The translations under genes were made by a program, and so were the position numbers. DNA of 49,367 nt from a virus, in the IMG/VR virus record IMGVR_UViG_3300036944_000680, positions 1 to 49,367 of that record; one strand, 5' to 3'. Positions within the stretch are counted from its first letter, which is position 1, and each line of letters opens with the position of its first letter. The notes under the pieces are model-generated. The model searched no databases. It worked only from the letters and a program-made list of their open reading frames with translations, and was not told the DNA's origin. Shown here in pieces: positions 48,132 through 49,367 of this stretch.

Positions 48132-49367
48132 CTTCTTCATCTTTTTTAATATAGTTCTTTTTAAATTTACCAATAACACCATAAGTGTTTAACACATCTT
48201 CATAAGCCTTTATTGTTTCACGTTCTTCATATTTAAGTACCTTTTCCATATCAACATTTTGATAAGATGTACCCAACCAGAATGACGACTGACGTTCTTC
48301 TTTAGACAGTTTAGCATTATTCATTGTTCTTAATGATCCAAGAACCTTAGAAGTTAGTGGTGTATTATTTAATAGATTCATTCTACTTGGTCTAGCAGAT
48401 ACAGACCACTCTTGCATCTTACCATTAGCATCCTCAAATTCTAATTCATCATAACCAATATAGTCTTTAATAAACTTAGGTGCATATTTATACATTGAAG
48501 CATTTGTTGCTTCAGAGAATACCTTACCTTGATACATATCATAACCTGAAGCCTGTTCAATTGGAGTACGAATAAGTGGAGATATTGAACCAAGTATACC
48601 TTGTGCAGAGAATGCCTGTATTGGTTGATAGATAGGGTTATCAATTACAGATATTGATTTAAGTGTACCATCCTCTTGTTTCTTCATATAGTAGAAACCT
48701 CTTTTCATCCAGCTCGGTAGTAAATCCTTATCTTCCTCTGTTAAATCATCATCTGAAAATACATCAGTAAATGTACGCATTGCTTTAATCTGTGAAGCTG
48801 TTTTACCTGGTGTTTCAATTAATGTCTTAACTTGAGCCTCAAGGTTGAAACGGGTAAACGAATAGAATGGAATAACTCTACGCATGAATCCTTTTTCAAA
48901 ATCTGTCAAGTTACTGTAATCAAATAGGAATTGTTTTGTACGTGCTGAAGCTAAACCAACATCACCAGTTTTCTCTAGGTGTGTCAAGAAGTTCATAAGC
49001 CTACCATGATCCTCAATAGCATTACCAACATACCTACCTACATCATACCCATAGAAGTCTCTTGAGAAAGGATTAAACTTTAATAGTTTACTTTTATTTC
49101 TTTCTTTAAAGCTATCTTCTTTTAATAGTTTACTTGTTACAGTTTCTTGTTTCTTAACAATCTCATCATGCGCAACACCATAGTTACCTTGGAAGGCTAC
49201 ACCCTTCTTTTTTGTTGTGTTGTATATTTCCCCGAAAGTCCAATTGTGTCCAAGCCTTTCGTCTTTAAATACAACCCTTGACATAAGTTCATCTTTCTCC
49301 TTAAGTAGTTCACCATATTTAGCTGTGTCTGTAAATTCAAACTTAGCCATCTGTTCATTAAATGAAT
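48118..49367 (-). CDS. Large internal virion protein, C-terminal part (same gene as 1-2349)
   Basis: The frame runs from the right edge to TAG at 48118-48120 and is the continuation of the gene starting at 2349 (join in the 158-bp overlap). The C-terminal region (about 410 residues) contains FLFDYSNLTDFEKGFMRRVI and then PFYSFTRFN, a motif I recall from very large phage proteins. A Pro/Ser-rich tail ends in KKDEEENTD. It may be an ejected or core protein. The ATG at 49350 is an internal Met, not a start. Confidence 0.75.
   Translation of the reverse strand, partial: SFNEQMAKFEFTDTAKYGELLKEKDELMSRVVFKDERLGHNWTFGEIYNTTKKKGVAFQGNYGVAHDEIVKKQETVTSKLLKEDSFKERNKSKLLKFNPFSRDFYGYDVGRYVGNAIEDHGRLMNFLTHLEKTGDVGLASARTKQFLFDYSNLTDFEKGFMRRVIPFYSFTRFNLEAQVKTLIETPGKTASQIKAMRTFTDVFSDDDLTEEDKDLLPSWMKRGFYYMKKQEDGTLKSISVIDNPIYQPIQAFSAQGILGSISPLIRTPIEQASGYDMYQGKVFSEATNASMYKYAPKFIKDYIGYDELEFEDANGKMQEWSVSARPSRMNLLNNTPLTSKVLGSLRTMNNAKLSKEERQSSFWLGTSYQNVDMEKVLKYEERETIKAYEDVLNTYGVIGKFKKNYIKKDEEENTD
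49210..49367. repeat. Direct terminal repeat, right copy
   Basis: Copy of 1-158 with one difference (49336). See the left copy: assembly overlap of a circular or permuted genome. Confidence 0.95.

Noticed and set aside
49350-49350. ATG at 49350 as start of a separate 410-residue gene
   Set aside because: The frame stays open through the 158-bp overlap to 2349; it is an internal methionine.

Overview
This window looks like one complete double-stranded DNA phage genome of about 49.2 kb, AT-rich, assembled from a circular or circularly permuted molecule. The first 158 bases recur at the end (1-158 and 49210-49367) with one mismatch, and a roughly 1146-residue virion gene on the minus strand runs through that junction. 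The code is standard: TGA stops are used in ATGA overlaps near 32050 and 35844. There is no integrase, repressor module or DNA polymerase that I can recognise, so a lytic phage leaning on host replication is the simplest reading. The host is not named by the sequence. Sigma70-like promoters, several apparently leaderless mRNAs, few Shine-Dalgarno sites and a secreted 3D-domain protein resembling those I recall from Patescibacteria make a Patescibacteria host possible, but this is weak inference.

Left arm (minus strand, about 22.2 kb down to 1 and on through 49.4-48.1 kb): virion assembly and lysis. In order of transcription: a putative small terminase, large terminase, an unknown protein, portal, a small protein, a structured leader, scaffold, a head decoration candidate, major capsid protein candidate, small head/neck proteins, a coiled-coil protein, fibre, holin, a two-domain zinc endolysin, a second small membrane protein, appendage proteins including a 1300-residue repeat protein, then two internal virion or ejection-type proteins. 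The absence of a tape measure and sheath favours a short-tailed (podovirus-like) virion.

Centre (22.2-27.0 kb): divergent promoters, a candidate structured RNA of about 400 nt, a small membrane protein, then about 1.1 kb of non-coding DNA with a 21-bp inverted repeat pair and iteron-like repeats. After a few small genes comes a second non-coding block (26.28-26.92 kb) with a cluster of DnaA boxes, an AT-rich stretch and a small terminated RNA. This is the best replication-origin candidate.

Right arm (plus strand, 24-48 kb): many small zinc-ribbon and membrane proteins, an octapeptide-repeat protein, two DNA methyltransferases, a HAD-like phosphatase, a replication initiator-like protein, DnaB-type helicase, SSB-like protein, a PD-(D/E)XK nuclease apparently made by -1 frameshifting, a secreted 3D-domain protein, a giant structured RNA (about 670 nt) starting with a tRNA-Leu-like domain, a metallophosphoesterase, a tRNA-Ile(UAU), a CPBP membrane protease, a RusA-like resolvase, a HExxH protease, a ribbon-helix-helix protein, and finally a GroEL-GroES chaperonin pair.

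The most unusual elements are the large structured RNA, the complete phage chaperonin system, the uniform promoter set (17-bp spacer with a TGC extended -10, several giving leaderless mRNAs), and the DnaA-box origin in a phage that carries helicase and SSB but no visible polymerase.
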